This document shows, one piece after another, positions 55,558 through 63,886 of a stretch of DNA of 64,000 bases (the first letter of the stretch is position 1; each line of letters begins with the position of its first letter). Location of the stretch: the NCBI GenBank assembly GCA_903865435.1, contig CAIPJS010000064.1, positions 49,851-113,850 on the forward strand. The letters are read 5' to 3'. Position numbers and translations under genes: made by a program. Below the pieces are notes generated by a model, which saw only the letters and a program-made list of their open reading frames with translations, was not told the origin of the DNA and ran no database searches. Source of the DNA: an uncultured Bacteroidota bacterium. GTDB lineage: Bacteria > Bacteroidota > Bacteroidia > Chitinophagales > Chitinophagaceae.

Positions 55558-56304
55558 ATGCATAAAAAATTATTTCATACCTTCTATATCATTGCACTAA
55601 GTATCATCTTTAGTGCCTGTCATCACGATAATATCAGCATCAATTCGGCAGCTTCCACTGATACGGTGGTTGTGGTTAAACCACCAGTAAGCACACCCTC
55701 AACTCCTACTACTCCCGCTGGAGGAACGCCGGCACCTGTTTCAGATACCGTTTGTTTTAATACAGATATATTGCCCTTGTATGTAAGTTATTGCGGATCA
55801 GCAGGTTGTCATGATGCAACCACGCATAAGGGTAGCGTTATTACTACCGACTATGCACATATTATGAATGGAATTAGAGCAAAAAATTCTAGTAATAGCA
55901 ATTATTATACCATCATCAATAATGGAATGCCACCTCGTGGGAATACACAAATGACAACCACGCAGATAGCACTTATAAAAAAATGGATCGATCAAGGCGC
56001 ATTGAATACTCAGTGTACCAATGTTTGTGATACCACCAGCTTTACTTATAATGGTGCTATACAAACCATCTTGTCTAATAATTGTGGAGGCTGTCATGGA
56101 ACCATGCCCGGTTCATTAAATGTTTATTTGGGTGATTATGCCAGTGCAAAAGCATACGTGAGTGCCAATAAAGTTTTATTTTTAAATGCCATCAATTATT
56201 CAAGTACATTAACAGCAGCACAAAGAATGCCACCTTCGGCACAAATGGTGAATTGTAAAATCATTCAAATTCAAAAATGGATACAAAATGGGTATCCTCA
56301 ATAA
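55558..56304 (+). CDS. Periplasmic cytochrome c-type lipoprotein, two heme motifs
   Basis: 248 residues. Lipobox FSAC (Cys21) makes it a lipoprotein; a Thr/Pro-rich linker (about 37-62) follows. The first heme motif is CGSAGCH, a CX4CH variant, and the second is a regular CGGCH. Each is followed by a cytochrome c-like domain with a distal Met (MPPRG and RMPPS). Such domains accept electrons in the periplasm. First gene of a five-gene run; the next ORF starts at or just beyond its stop. Confidence 0.75.
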   Translation: MHKKLFHTFYIIALSIIFSACHHDNISINSAASTDTVVVVKPPVSTPSTPTTPAGGTPAPVSDTVCFNTDILPLYVSYCGSAGCHDATTHKGSVITTDYAHIMNGIRAKNSSNSNYYTIINNGMPPRGNTQMTTTQIALIKKWIDQGALNTQCTNVCDTTSFTYNGAIQTILSNNCGGCHGTMPGSLNVYLGDYASAKAYVSANKVLFLNAINYSSTLTAAQRMPPSAQMVNCKIIQIQKWIQNGYPQ

Positions 56305-56305
56305 A

Positions 56306-56689
56306 ATGCAATCCAAACAAAAAATATTATTGGTTGGAATGGTGCTAATTTTTTTTAGTGCTTGTTATTATGACAAAAAAGATCAGGTATATCCACAAGT
56401 AATCGTAACCACCTGTGATACCACCAATGTAACTTATAGTACAACAGTCACAGGCATCTTAAATGCCAATTGTATTAGTTGTCATGGGTCAAGTGCCAAT
56501 AGTTTAGGTGGAGGGATTGTATTAAATACCTATGCAACACTTAAACCTTATGTTACCAATGGTAATTTGGTTAATTCAATTTTACAAAATGGCAAAGTGC
56601 CTTCAATGCCCTTAAATATGCCTAAAATAGATGACTGTAGTATCAATAAAATAGTGGCTTGGGTAAATAAAGGGGCAATCAATAATTAA
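56306..56689 (+). CDS. Small cytochrome c-like lipoprotein
   Basis: 127 residues from ATG 56306 (MQSKQKILL); an in-frame ATG at 56288 overlaps the previous gene and would lengthen the signal. Lipobox FFSAC with Cys20. One heme motif CISCH and a probable Met ligand (VPSMPLNMP) near the C terminus, so a mono-heme cytochrome. It resembles the second half of the preceding gene (CDTT-N/S-x-TY-S/N repeated before the heme motif), suggesting duplication. Confidence 0.75.
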   Translation: MQSKQKILLVGMVLIFFSACYYDKKDQVYPQVIVTTCDTTNVTYSTTVTGILNANCISCHGSSANSLGGGIVLNTYATLKPYVTNGNLVNSILQNGKVPSMPLNMPKIDDCSINKIVAWVNKGAINN

Positions 56690-56715
56690 CGATATAAAAA
56701 ATTAAATCCAAACAA

Positions 56716-57282
56716 ATGAATTCCATTTTAAAAATTAGCGCTTTCTTATTTCTAGTGATGGGTTTGCAAATTAGTTCTGTAAATACTGCCAGTGCACAAA
56801 AAGTATATGCCACCAAAACTGGACAAATATTTTTTAATGCAACAGGTGGAATTGAAAAAATTGCAGCCATCAACAATCAAGTAGATTCCAAATTTGTAGA
56901 AACCACAGGGCAAATCATCTTTGGCGTATTGGTGAAAGGTTTTAAATTTGAAAATCAATTGATGGAAGATCATTTTAATGAGAATTATATGGAGTCGACT
57001 CAGTTTCCAAAAGCCGATTTCAAGGGGTATATCAAAAATATTAAAGAAGTAGATTTTACCAAAGAAGGTACTTATCCTATCACCATTGAGGGTACATTAA
57101 CAATTCATGGTACGCCACAAAAGGTAGAGACTACTGGAACTTTACAATTAAAAGAGGGTAAACCTGCCATAGTAGGAGAGTTTAGTGTAAAAATAAAAGA
57201 CTATGGCATTAAGGGTTTGTATATTGGAGAAAAAATTGCCAATGAGGCCAAGATAAAAGTGAATTGCAAATATCAAAATTAA
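56716..57282 (+). CDS. YceI family periplasmic protein
   Basis: 188 residues with a signal peptide (about 1-28, ending ASAQ). A YceI lipocalin-like beta barrel: TGQIFFNATGGIEKIAAINNQVDSKF, then FPKADFKGYIKN and LTIHGTPQKVETTGTL. Family members bind isoprenoid lipids such as polyprenyl chains. Third gene of the operon, 26 bp after the small cytochrome. It may bind a quinone-like molecule for the cytochromes, though this is inference. Confidence 0.88.
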   Translation: MNSILKISAFLFLVMGLQISSVNTASAQKVYATKTGQIFFNATGGIEKIAAINNQVDSKFVETTGQIIFGVLVKGFKFENQLMEDHFNENYMESTQFPKADFKGYIKNIKEVDFTKEGTYPITIEGTLTIHGTPQKVETTGTLQLKEGKPAIVGEFSVKIKDYGIKGLYIGEKIANEAKIKVNCKYQN

Positions 57283-57286
57283 AACT

Positions 57287-58189
57287 ATGAATTTACGTTC
57301 ACTTGCTATCGCTGCTATGATTGTATTGCTTGCTTCGAGCCATGCAAATGCGCAAACAGTGGATTTATTTTCTGAAAATAATTATTCTAGTAATCCAGAT
57401 ATCATCACAGGCACTTTTAAATCTACCCGCATTGTAAATGGCCAATCTATAGAAAACGTAGGGCCAGGCGTATTGGATTTTAGAATTTTACATAGGTTTG
57501 GTCCACTCAGCGATGGGGGGTATAATTTTTTTGGATTGGATCAGGCCACTATGCGATTGGGTTTGGACTATGGCATTACAAGTAGATTGATGGTTGGCAT
57601 TGGGCGCAGCACTTACGAAAAACAGTACGATGCATTTTTAAAATATAAAATACTAAGACAACAGGAGGGAGAATACAATATACCGTTAAGTATCAGTTAT
57701 GCAAGTTCGGTAATTTATAAATCCTTAAAAGATCCCACCACTACTTATACGCCGTATGTTTCTGATAAATTATCTTTTTCGCATCAATTGTTGTTTGCAA
57801 GTAAGCTCAACGATTATTTTTCTTTACAATTAACGCCAACTTTAATTCATTACAATATCGTAGACACCAAAACCATTCCTAACGATTTTTATTCTTTGGG
57901 CGTTGGGTTTAGACAAAGAATAAGTAAAAGAGTTAATTTTACTACCGAGTATTATCATAGGTTCAATACTTTGGATGGTTATTACAATCCATTGTCGATG
58001 GGCGTTGATATTGAAACAGGTGGCCATGTGTTTCAATTACATGTATCCAATTCAACGGGGATGACCGAGCGTACATTTATAAATGAAACAACAGGCAGTT
58101 GGGCCAAGGGCGATTTACGATTTGGATTTAATATCTCAAGGGTATTCACCATCAGTAAGCCTAAAGAATTAAGAGGCATTAATTATTAA
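57287..58189 (+). CDS. DUF5777 family beta-barrel protein
   Basis: 300 residues with a signal peptide (about 1-22, ending ANAQ). The sequence has the DUF5777 landmarks GPGVLDFRILHRFGPL, GLDYGITSRLMVGIGRS and KGDLRFGFNISRVF, and alternating beta strands typical of an outer membrane barrel. Function unknown; it is repeatedly found next to YceI and cytochrome genes in Bacteroidota, as here. It starts 4 bp after the yceI stop, so translation is coupled. Confidence 0.82.
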   Translation: MNLRSLAIAAMIVLLASSHANAQTVDLFSENNYSSNPDIITGTFKSTRIVNGQSIENVGPGVLDFRILHRFGPLSDGGYNFFGLDQATMRLGLDYGITSRLMVGIGRSTYEKQYDAFLKYKILRQQEGEYNIPLSISYASSVIYKSLKDPTTTYTPYVSDKLSFSHQLLFASKLNDYFSLQLTPTLIHYNIVDTKTIPNDFYSLGVGFRQRISKRVNFTTEYYHRFNTLDGYYNPLSMGVDIETGGHVFQLHVSNSTGMTERTFINETTGSWAKGDLRFGFNISRVFTISKPKELRGINY

Positions 58190-58199
58190 AATTTAAACA

Positions 58200-58622
58200 A
58201 TGCGAAAAATGACAAAATTAATTTATGTAATAGCCGTAGTGGCCCTTACCGCATTGGGTGGATACTATTATGTATTTGTCTATTCCAAAACGCATCATCG
58301 CAATGTGCAATCCGAAAAAAGTTTGGTCATACAAGCCGATTCACTAAGTGCACAATTTCAAGCCAATGAAAAAAATGCCAATGCTTTGTATTTAAATAAA
58401 GCAGTAGAAATAAGTGGAACCATTGTGAACATTGACAAAAATCAGGAAGGAAAAATAACTCTTATCATAGGCAGATCCGATTCTTTTTCTAATGTATCGG
58501 TTACTTTAATTAGCACCACGCCTATCACTCAAAAAATAGGTGAAACCATTACCATTAAAGGGGTTTGTACTGGGGCCTTGAGTGATGTGATAGTGACGGA
58601 AGGGGTGGTGAAGTTGATTTGA
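58200..58622 (+). CDS. OB-fold (tRNA_anti-like) membrane-anchored protein
   Basis: 140 residues: N-terminal transmembrane anchor (about 7-28), a short linker, then an OB-fold-like domain of the tRNA_anti-like family (about 45-138: ADSLSAQFQANEKNANALYLNKAVEISGTI). Despite the name, these proteins sit in the periplasm or membrane with no evidence of nucleic acid binding. Last gene of the operon, 10 bp after DUF5777; two bases before the convergent PIN gene stop. Confidence 0.7.
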   Translation: MRKMTKLIYVIAVVALTALGGYYYVFVYSKTHHRNVQSEKSLVIQADSLSAQFQANEKNANALYLNKAVEISGTIVNIDKNQEGKITLIIGRSDSFSNVSVTLISTTPITQKIGETITIKGVCTGALSDVIVTEGVVKLI

Positions 58623-58624
58623 TA

Positions 58625-59050
58625 TTATACTTCTGTATCTATAATTTTAATGAATTCATTAATAGTTATTATCTTTTTACCTTTAAATCCATTAAGAGAT
58701 AATAAATCTTTATCTCCTGTTACTATATAGTCCGCATTTCCATCAATAGAAAGTGCAAGTATAAAATTATCTTTAAGATCTCTACAAATAGTAATAGCAG
58801 AAGCTACTTCAATAAATTCTAATTTCTCAGAAATATTTTCAATTAGAAGTTGAACACTTTTTTCATCAAAATATTTTTTAAATTTCGGTCTTCGAGCAAC
58901 GTCTAAAAACTCATTAAATAGCTCATCGCTAAAAATAATTTGAAACCTTTCAAAAAGGAAAAGTTCGGATAGTATGTTTAAATTATTTGTAATTAAAAAG
59001 CTAATCCAAAGATTAGTATCAATGATTACCCGCTTTATTCTTTTTGGCAT
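58625..59050 (-). CDS. PIN-family toxin (COG1569 type)
   Basis: 141 residues from ATG 59050 (MPKRIKRVIIDTN); an ATG at 59074 overlaps the antitoxin further. The PIN acids are in IIDTNLWISFL (Asp), FSDELFNEFLDVARRPKF (Glu) and DLKDNFILALSIDGNADYIVTGDKDLL (Asp residues). The motif pattern fits the putative PIN toxin family COG1569. The antitoxin gene lies upstream and overlaps by 32 bp. Confidence 0.85.
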   Translation of the reverse strand: MPKRIKRVIIDTNLWISFLITNNLNILSELFLFERFQIIFSDELFNEFLDVARRPKFKKYFDEKSVQLLIENISEKLEFIEVASAITICRDLKDNFILALSIDGNADYIVTGDKDLLSLNGFKGKKIITINEFIKIIDTEV

Positions 59051-59252
59051 AACGCTTCGCTCTAACCAACTCAACCTCTTTAGTAATTTCTTTTAATGAA
59101 GGAGCAGTTTTAGAATTTGAACGAAGATTATTTAACATAGATTGTAAAGAACTTTTTGATGGCTTTTGAATGGCAATCAAATTTTGCTTTTCCATATCTT
59201 TTAAAATAATGTCAGCTTTAGGGTTCAATATGTTCACTTGAATGGTGTTCAT
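59019..59252 (-). CDS. Antitoxin of the second PIN toxin pair
   Basis: 77 residues, starting MNTIQVNILNPKADIILKDM, an N terminus often seen in antitoxins of COG1569 PIN toxins. The C-terminal half is basic and helical (VELVRAKRYAKKNKAGNH). It overlaps the toxin start by 32 bp. No separate DNA-binding fold can be named. Low GC and isolated between two plus-strand units. Confidence 0.72.
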   Translation of the reverse strand: MNTIQVNILNPKADIILKDMEKQNLIAIQKPSKSSLQSMLNNLRSNSKTAPSLKEITKEVELVRAKRYAKKNKAGNH

Positions 59253-59404
59253 TAGTCAAATTTAAAGATATTCAGTCAGATTTTTAATTTTGTTTATTTC
59301 AGGAGCTAAAATAATAAAGAGATAGACTTGATTTCCAAGTATTTACCGCAAGCTTTTGGGGTATAAATGAATTGAACTAAATTGAGTGATCCTAAAAAGT
59401 CACT

Positions 59405-60814
59405 ATGAAAAAAGCAATCTTATTTACGACGATCTTATTTAGTATTTGCATTGGAGCAAATCAAACCTTGAATGCTCAAACTACTAAAGCCGCAACAACG
59501 CTTAGCAAGGAGGAACAAAAAGTAATGGACTATATCGATGCCAATATGCCAAGGGCTATTGCGCTTTTAAAAGAATCGGTAGATATAAATAGCGGCACTT
59601 TAAACATAGAAGGCGTAAAAAAAGTAGGCGCCATTTTTGCGCGTGAATTTGAAAAGGCCAATTTTAAAACCAAGTGGATACCAATGCCCGATTCACTTCT
59701 CCGTGCAGGTCATTTAGTGGCAAGTATAGGATTTAATGCTGATCAAAACGCCACAGCCGCAAAGACTTCCGCCGCAACAAAACCAAACTCTTCTAAAAAG
59801 AAAACCGATTTAGCTAAAACCAATAAAGGAAAAAAACTTTTTCTTATAGGTCATTTAGATACTGTCTTTGAACCCGATATGCCGGCGAACCCTTTCACTA
59901 TGTTAAATGATTCCACTGCTACAGGACAGGGTGTGACTGATATGAAGGGAGGAGATGTAGTAATGATTATAGCACTTCAAGCCTTGCAGGCACAGGGTTT
60001 ATTGAAGGACGCTAATATCATTGCTTATTTAACGGGCGATGAAGAACATGCAGGTTATCCGCGTGAAGTAAGTAGAGGCGATTTTATTGAAACTGCAAAG
60101 CAAACTGAAATTGCATTAGCCTTTGAAGGCGCCAACGGATTAAATTCTGTGGCCACTGCCCGAAGAGGCGCTAGTGGTTGGTTATTAAATGTAAAAGCAA
60201 AAACAGGACATAGCTCGGGTGTGTTTACAGCGGGTGCAGGCTATGGTGCTATTTATGAAGCCGCAAGAATAGTGAATGAATTTAGAGTACAATTAAGTAC
60301 AGAAAAATATTTAACCTTTAACCCTGGTGTATTTATTGGAGGCTCTGAAATGAACTACGATGAAACAAAAGCAACAGGCACAGCTATTGGTAAAACAAAT
60401 ATTATTTCTCCTGCAGTTACTGTAACAGGTGACCTTCGCTTTTTAACGGAGGAGCAAAAAATAAATGCAAGAAAAAAAATGCAGGCTATTGTTGACCAAA
60501 GTTTAGCGGGCACGAAAGCCACCATTCATTTTGAAGATGGCATACCTAGTATGGCACCTACAGCGGGCAATGATAAAGTTCTAGAACTTATTAGTGGCGT
60601 AACCAAAGATATGGGTGTAGGTCCCTCTACAGCAGGCGATCCGGGTTCTCGTGGTTAAGGAGATATTTCTTATATAGCAGCTTATGTAGATTGTATTGAT
60701 GGCTTAGGCTCTTCAGGAAGAGGAGCTCATGCCCCAGGAGAAACTATTAATTTAAAAGAACTGCCTTATTTAATTAAAAGAGCAGCGCTTACTATTTATA
60801 GGTTGAGTAAATAA
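59405..60814 (+). pseudogene. M20-family metallopeptidase interrupted by an in-frame stop
   Basis: The main ORF (59405-60658, 417 codons plus TAA) has a signal peptide (1-25) and the M20 motifs: His150 (LIGHLDT), Asp179 (VTDMKGG), Glu213/Glu214 (GDEEHAG) and Glu241 (AFEGAN). It stops with GSRG-TAA-GDISY. The same frame then continues for 51 more codons to 60814, including GRGAHAPGE with the last metal-binding His of the family, so one stop codon removes an essential ligand. A low-complexity insert covers about 111-141. Nonsense mutation, sequence error or readthrough are all possible. The tail overlaps the convergent glycosyltransferase stop by 23 bp. Confidence 0.8.
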
Positions 60815-61568
60815 ACTCTTTTAAGTTGAGCCAAATAAAAGAAGGCACAATATTTATATAACGTCCAAAAAGGCGACGAGGTTCTTTTATTAAACGGTAA
60901 AGCCATTCTAAACCCATATTGCGTATCCATAATGGAGCATAAGGGAGATTCCCTGTAAAAAAATCAAATACGGCACCTACTGTAATGATATAATCTACTT
61001 TGCAGTATTTAGAAAGAGTGTGTGCAAAAAATTCTTGTTTAGGGGTACTTAATCCAATCCAAACGATGTTTGCACCTGAGCTGTCAATCATCTCACCCAA
61101 GGCTTTCCATTCCATTTCATTCATGGTTCTAAATGGTGGTGAATAGGTCCCCACTACATTTATATTACCTAAATCAACCGAGACAGATTCTTTTAATGCT
61201 TTTGCTACTCCTTCTTTCCCACCACAAAAAAAATGTTGGATGTTATGTGGTGCAGTGTTGCGTATTACCGTATCAAAAAGCCCAACACCCGGGCAGCGCT
61301 GCATTTTTTTAAAACCCTTTAGTCTTCCAATCCAAGCGGTAGGCTGTCCATCTGGAAGGTTAAAGTAAAAATCAGAAATTATTTTTTTGAATTCAGCATT
61401 CTCATTAGCATATACCATACCATGCGCACTGGTGGCGCTTATCAATCTATTTTTGTGAAAAGATTCTTTTTCATTCACCGCCTCAATTAAAGATCCAGTG
61501 AAGTTTGTATTGCTACCCACAAACATATCAACGCCTATTATTTTAACCGTTGCATTTGCTTGAGGCAT
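60792..61568 (-). CDS. WecG/TagA/CpsF family glycosyltransferase (GT26)
   Basis: 258 residues with the GT26 features LPDGQPTAW (near 75), FFCGGKEGVAKAL, IVWIGLSTPKQEFF and the C-terminal RNMGLEWLYRLIKEPRRLFGRY, which anchors the enzyme to the membrane in the family. These transfer a sugar (often ManNAc-type) to a lipid-linked carrier in surface polysaccharide or teichoic-acid synthesis. The His-Gly pattern ATSAHGMV replaces the more common N-x-DH. It follows the epimerase gene after 26 bp, so both probably act on one polysaccharide. Confidence 0.85.
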   Translation of the reverse strand: MPQANATVKIIGVDMFVGSNTNFTGSLIEAVNEKESFHKNRLISATSAHGMVYANENAEFKKIISDFYFNLPDGQPTAWIGRLKGFKKMQRCPGVGLFDTVIRNTAPHNIQHFFCGGKEGVAKALKESVSVDLGNINVVGTYSPPFRTMNEMEWKALGEMIDSSGANIVWIGLSTPKQEFFAHTLSKYCKVDYIITVGAVFDFFTGNLPYAPLWIRNMGLEWLYRLIKEPRRLFGRYINIVPSFIWLNLKEFIYSTYK

Positions 61569-61594
61569 AATTAAAAATTAATTGTAATGAAAAA

Positions 61595-62599
61595 TTATTT
61601 TTCTTTTTTTACCTGCTCATCAATCCAGGTAAAAGTTTTGCGCATGCCATCAATTAATGGTTCTGAAACTTCCCAGCCCATTTTTTTTCTATATAAATCG
61701 TTGTCTGATCTTCTACCGCGTACACCCAAGGGGCAATTAAATCCGTACTTATCAATAAATTCTTGACCAGCAATATTGTGAATTTTAATTTTCTTACCTG
61801 CAATATCAATAGCCATTTGAGCTAATTGGTTAATGGTAACCATTTCTTCAGAACCTATATTAACAGGTCCAATAAAATCGGTATGCATAAAACGCTCAAC
61901 AGCATCTAAGCATTCATCTATGTATAAAAAACTTCTTGTTTGTAACCCGTCTCCCCATACTTCAAAGTTCCCACCATCGATAGTTTCTGAAGCTTTGCGC
62001 AACATGGCTGCAGGTGCTTTTTCTTTTCCACCCTTCCAAGTGCCTTGTGGTCCAAAAATATTATGAAAACGAGCCACACGCACATTTAATTTAAAATTGC
62101 GATGATAGGCTAAGAAAATTCTTTCACTAAATAATTTTTCCCATCCATATTCAGAATCTGGATTCGCAGGATAAGCCGAGCTTTCAATACAGTTCGGGTT
62201 ATGAGCATCTAATTGATTATGTTCTGGATACATACAGGCAGAAGAAGAATAAAATACTTTTTGCACTTTTTTCTTCACTGCTTCTTTGGCAACGTTTAGA
62301 TTTATGAGTGCCGAATTGGTCATTACATTAGCATCGTTCAAACCAGTAAAAATATAACCAGCCCCACCCATATCTGCAGCTAGTTGGTATAATTCATAGC
62401 AATCTTCAAAAATAACCTCTTCTATGGCACGAGGGTCGGTTAAATCACATTGCATAAATTCATGGCATATTTCGTCTTTTGCCATGTATTCATGTTGCTT
62501 AATATCGGCAATTCTAACAAAAAACCCTTGCGCTTTCAATTTTTTGGCTAAATGCCCTCCAATAAAACCTCCTCCTCCTAGAACAATCACTTTTTTCAT
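61595..62599 (-). CDS. NAD-dependent epimerase, GDP-mannose 3,5-epimerase-like
   Basis: 334 residues, extended SDR fold: GGGGFIGG at 8-15, Tyr151 and Lys155 (YGWEK), with Ser120 before ACMYPE. By memory of the plant GDP-mannose 3,5-epimerase (GME), the catalytic Cys145 and Lys217 line up with Cys122 (ACMYPE) and Lys194 (GKEKAPAA), with equal offsets from the Tyr. The segments LAADMGGAGYI, RFHNIFGPQGTWKGGKEKAP and WGDGLQTRSFLYIDEC are very close to that family. It would make GDP-L-galactose or GDP-L-gulose for polysaccharides. Function inferred, not proven. Confidence 0.8.
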   Translation of the reverse strand: MKKVIVLGGGGFIGGHLAKKLKAQGFFVRIADIKQHEYMAKDEICHEFMQCDLTDPRAIEEVIFEDCYELYQLAADMGGAGYIFTGLNDANVMTNSALINLNVAKEAVKKKVQKVFYSSSACMYPEHNQLDAHNPNCIESSAYPANPDSEYGWEKLFSERIFLAYHRNFKLNVRVARFHNIFGPQGTWKGGKEKAPAAMLRKASETIDGGNFEVWGDGLQTRSFLYIDECLDAVERFMHTDFIGPVNIGSEEMVTINQLAQMAIDIAGKKIKIHNIAGQEFIDKYGFNCPLGVRGRRSDNDLYRKKMGWEVSEPLIDGMRKTFTWIDEQVKKEK

Positions 62600-62801
62600 A
62601 ATAAAAATCTATATATGTTATAGAGGGCAAATTTAAGCCAATAGGCTTAAACATCAGTCCATCTAGATCGATTTTTTAGGTATTTTGACTGATTCTTTAA
62701 TATTTTAATGAATACAAATAATCTATATGCATTTAGTCAAGCAAAACAAATGCTTGAGTTATAGTTATGCAGCATGAATAAAGCCTTAGTATTAGCATTT
62801 A

Positions 62802-63830
62802 CTAGTGGGTGGCTAAATATTTTATTTCGGTTTGACTTAAAGCTCTATTATAAACTCTAATTTCATCAATAGCCCCTTTAAAAAAAGAAGGATCGTTTGG
62901 AGCAGAGCATTTACCTATTGTTAAAGGGTAACCATCTTTTGTATTTACTTTAAGTGTTAAATCGTATTCACTTAATCTCGTAGTAAGTAATACAGCATCC
63001 TGATATACTTTTATATTGTTTACTTTCGGATTATCTGAATCAATTAAATAAACATAATGATGCCAAGTATTGTCATTTATTTGAAATGGAGTTTGATAGG
63101 TAATTGCACTTCCACCAATATTTGATGTTGGTCCAATTGCAGCGAAATTAAAATATCCATCAAATCTATTTCCATCTGTGCCTGGCCCCCAAGAAACAGC
63201 AGACATACCGTTTTTATTATTATTAGACAAGTCCAATTTAGCCCAAAATGCAAGTGTTCGATATGCATTGCCTAATATTCCAATATAGTCTGTTTGAATA
63301 AAATCTGATGTGCCATTAAAAAGATAAGCAGCATTAGCTTCATTAAATCTGTCTTTTGTTAATTGTGCACCATTTACTTTAGTAGTTATTTTTAAACTAC
63401 TAAAATTAGTAGCATTGTTATTGAAAGGTAAATAGATTTCAAGACCCGTAGCAATAGAGCCTGGCGAACTTGAAAGCTCAAAAAATAATAAATTAATTGC
63501 ATCAATAATACTGTTGTATTGAGCAATTAGTGCGTCTAATTTTTTTGTCAAAAATGTAAGATCTGCATTTGGCGCTTGAAGTTGAGTTTTTAATCCATTA
63601 ACTTCTAATTGAACAATATTTAATTCATTATTTAAAGAATCAAGTTTGTTTGAAATTTTTGAGATAGCACTAGCATTAAGTGAAATGGAATTAGAAAGCG
63701 AGTCCATTTTTTTTAATAGAAAATTGATATTGTCACTTATTTGCTGTGTGTTTTGAACTGTCGCAACTTGTTTTTGGCAGGAACTAAGGATCACAAATAT
63801 TAAAAAAATATAAAGAGCTTTACGAAAAAT
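62802..63830 (-). CDS. LamG-like lipoprotein with coiled coil
   Basis: The frame is open from a codon ATT at 63830 (342 residues) or from GTG at 63794 (330). Only the ATT start gives a full lipoprotein signal (FRKA, then hydrophobic LYIFLIFVILSSC with the lipid Cys at position 18); the GTG start leaves five residues before the Cys. A long coiled coil (about 30-100 from ATT) is followed by a LamG / concanavalin A-like domain (about 130-335) with GLEIYLPFNNNA, YLFNGTSDFIQ, WHHYVYLID and GAIDEIRVYNRALS. Such proteins bind sugars on the cell surface. No partner gene is visible. Confidence 0.75.
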   Translation of the reverse strand: MFRKALYIFLIFVILSSCQKQVATVQNTQQISDNINFLLKKMDSLSNSISLNASAISKISNKLDSLNNELNIVQLEVNGLKTQLQAPNADLTFLTKKLDALIAQYNSIIDAINLLFFELSSSPGSIATGLEIYLPFNNNATNFSSLKITTKVNGAQLTKDRFNEANAAYLFNGTSDFIQTDYIGILGNAYRTLAFWAKLDLSNNNKNGMSAVSWGPGTDGNRFDGYFNFAAIGPTSNIGGSAITYQTPFQINDNTWHHYVYLIDSDNPKVNNIKVYQDAVLLTTRLSEYDLTLKVNTKDGYPLTIGKCSAPNDPSFFKGAIDEIRVYNRALSQTEIKYLATH

Positions 63831-63886
63831 TTATGAGAAAATTATAAGTTGACCATGTTGATATATACAATTTGATTGAGTAATAA

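Noticed and set aside
62709..62762. 17-codon ORF in the spacer before the epimerase gene
   Set aside because: No coding features, no conserved context; probably chance.
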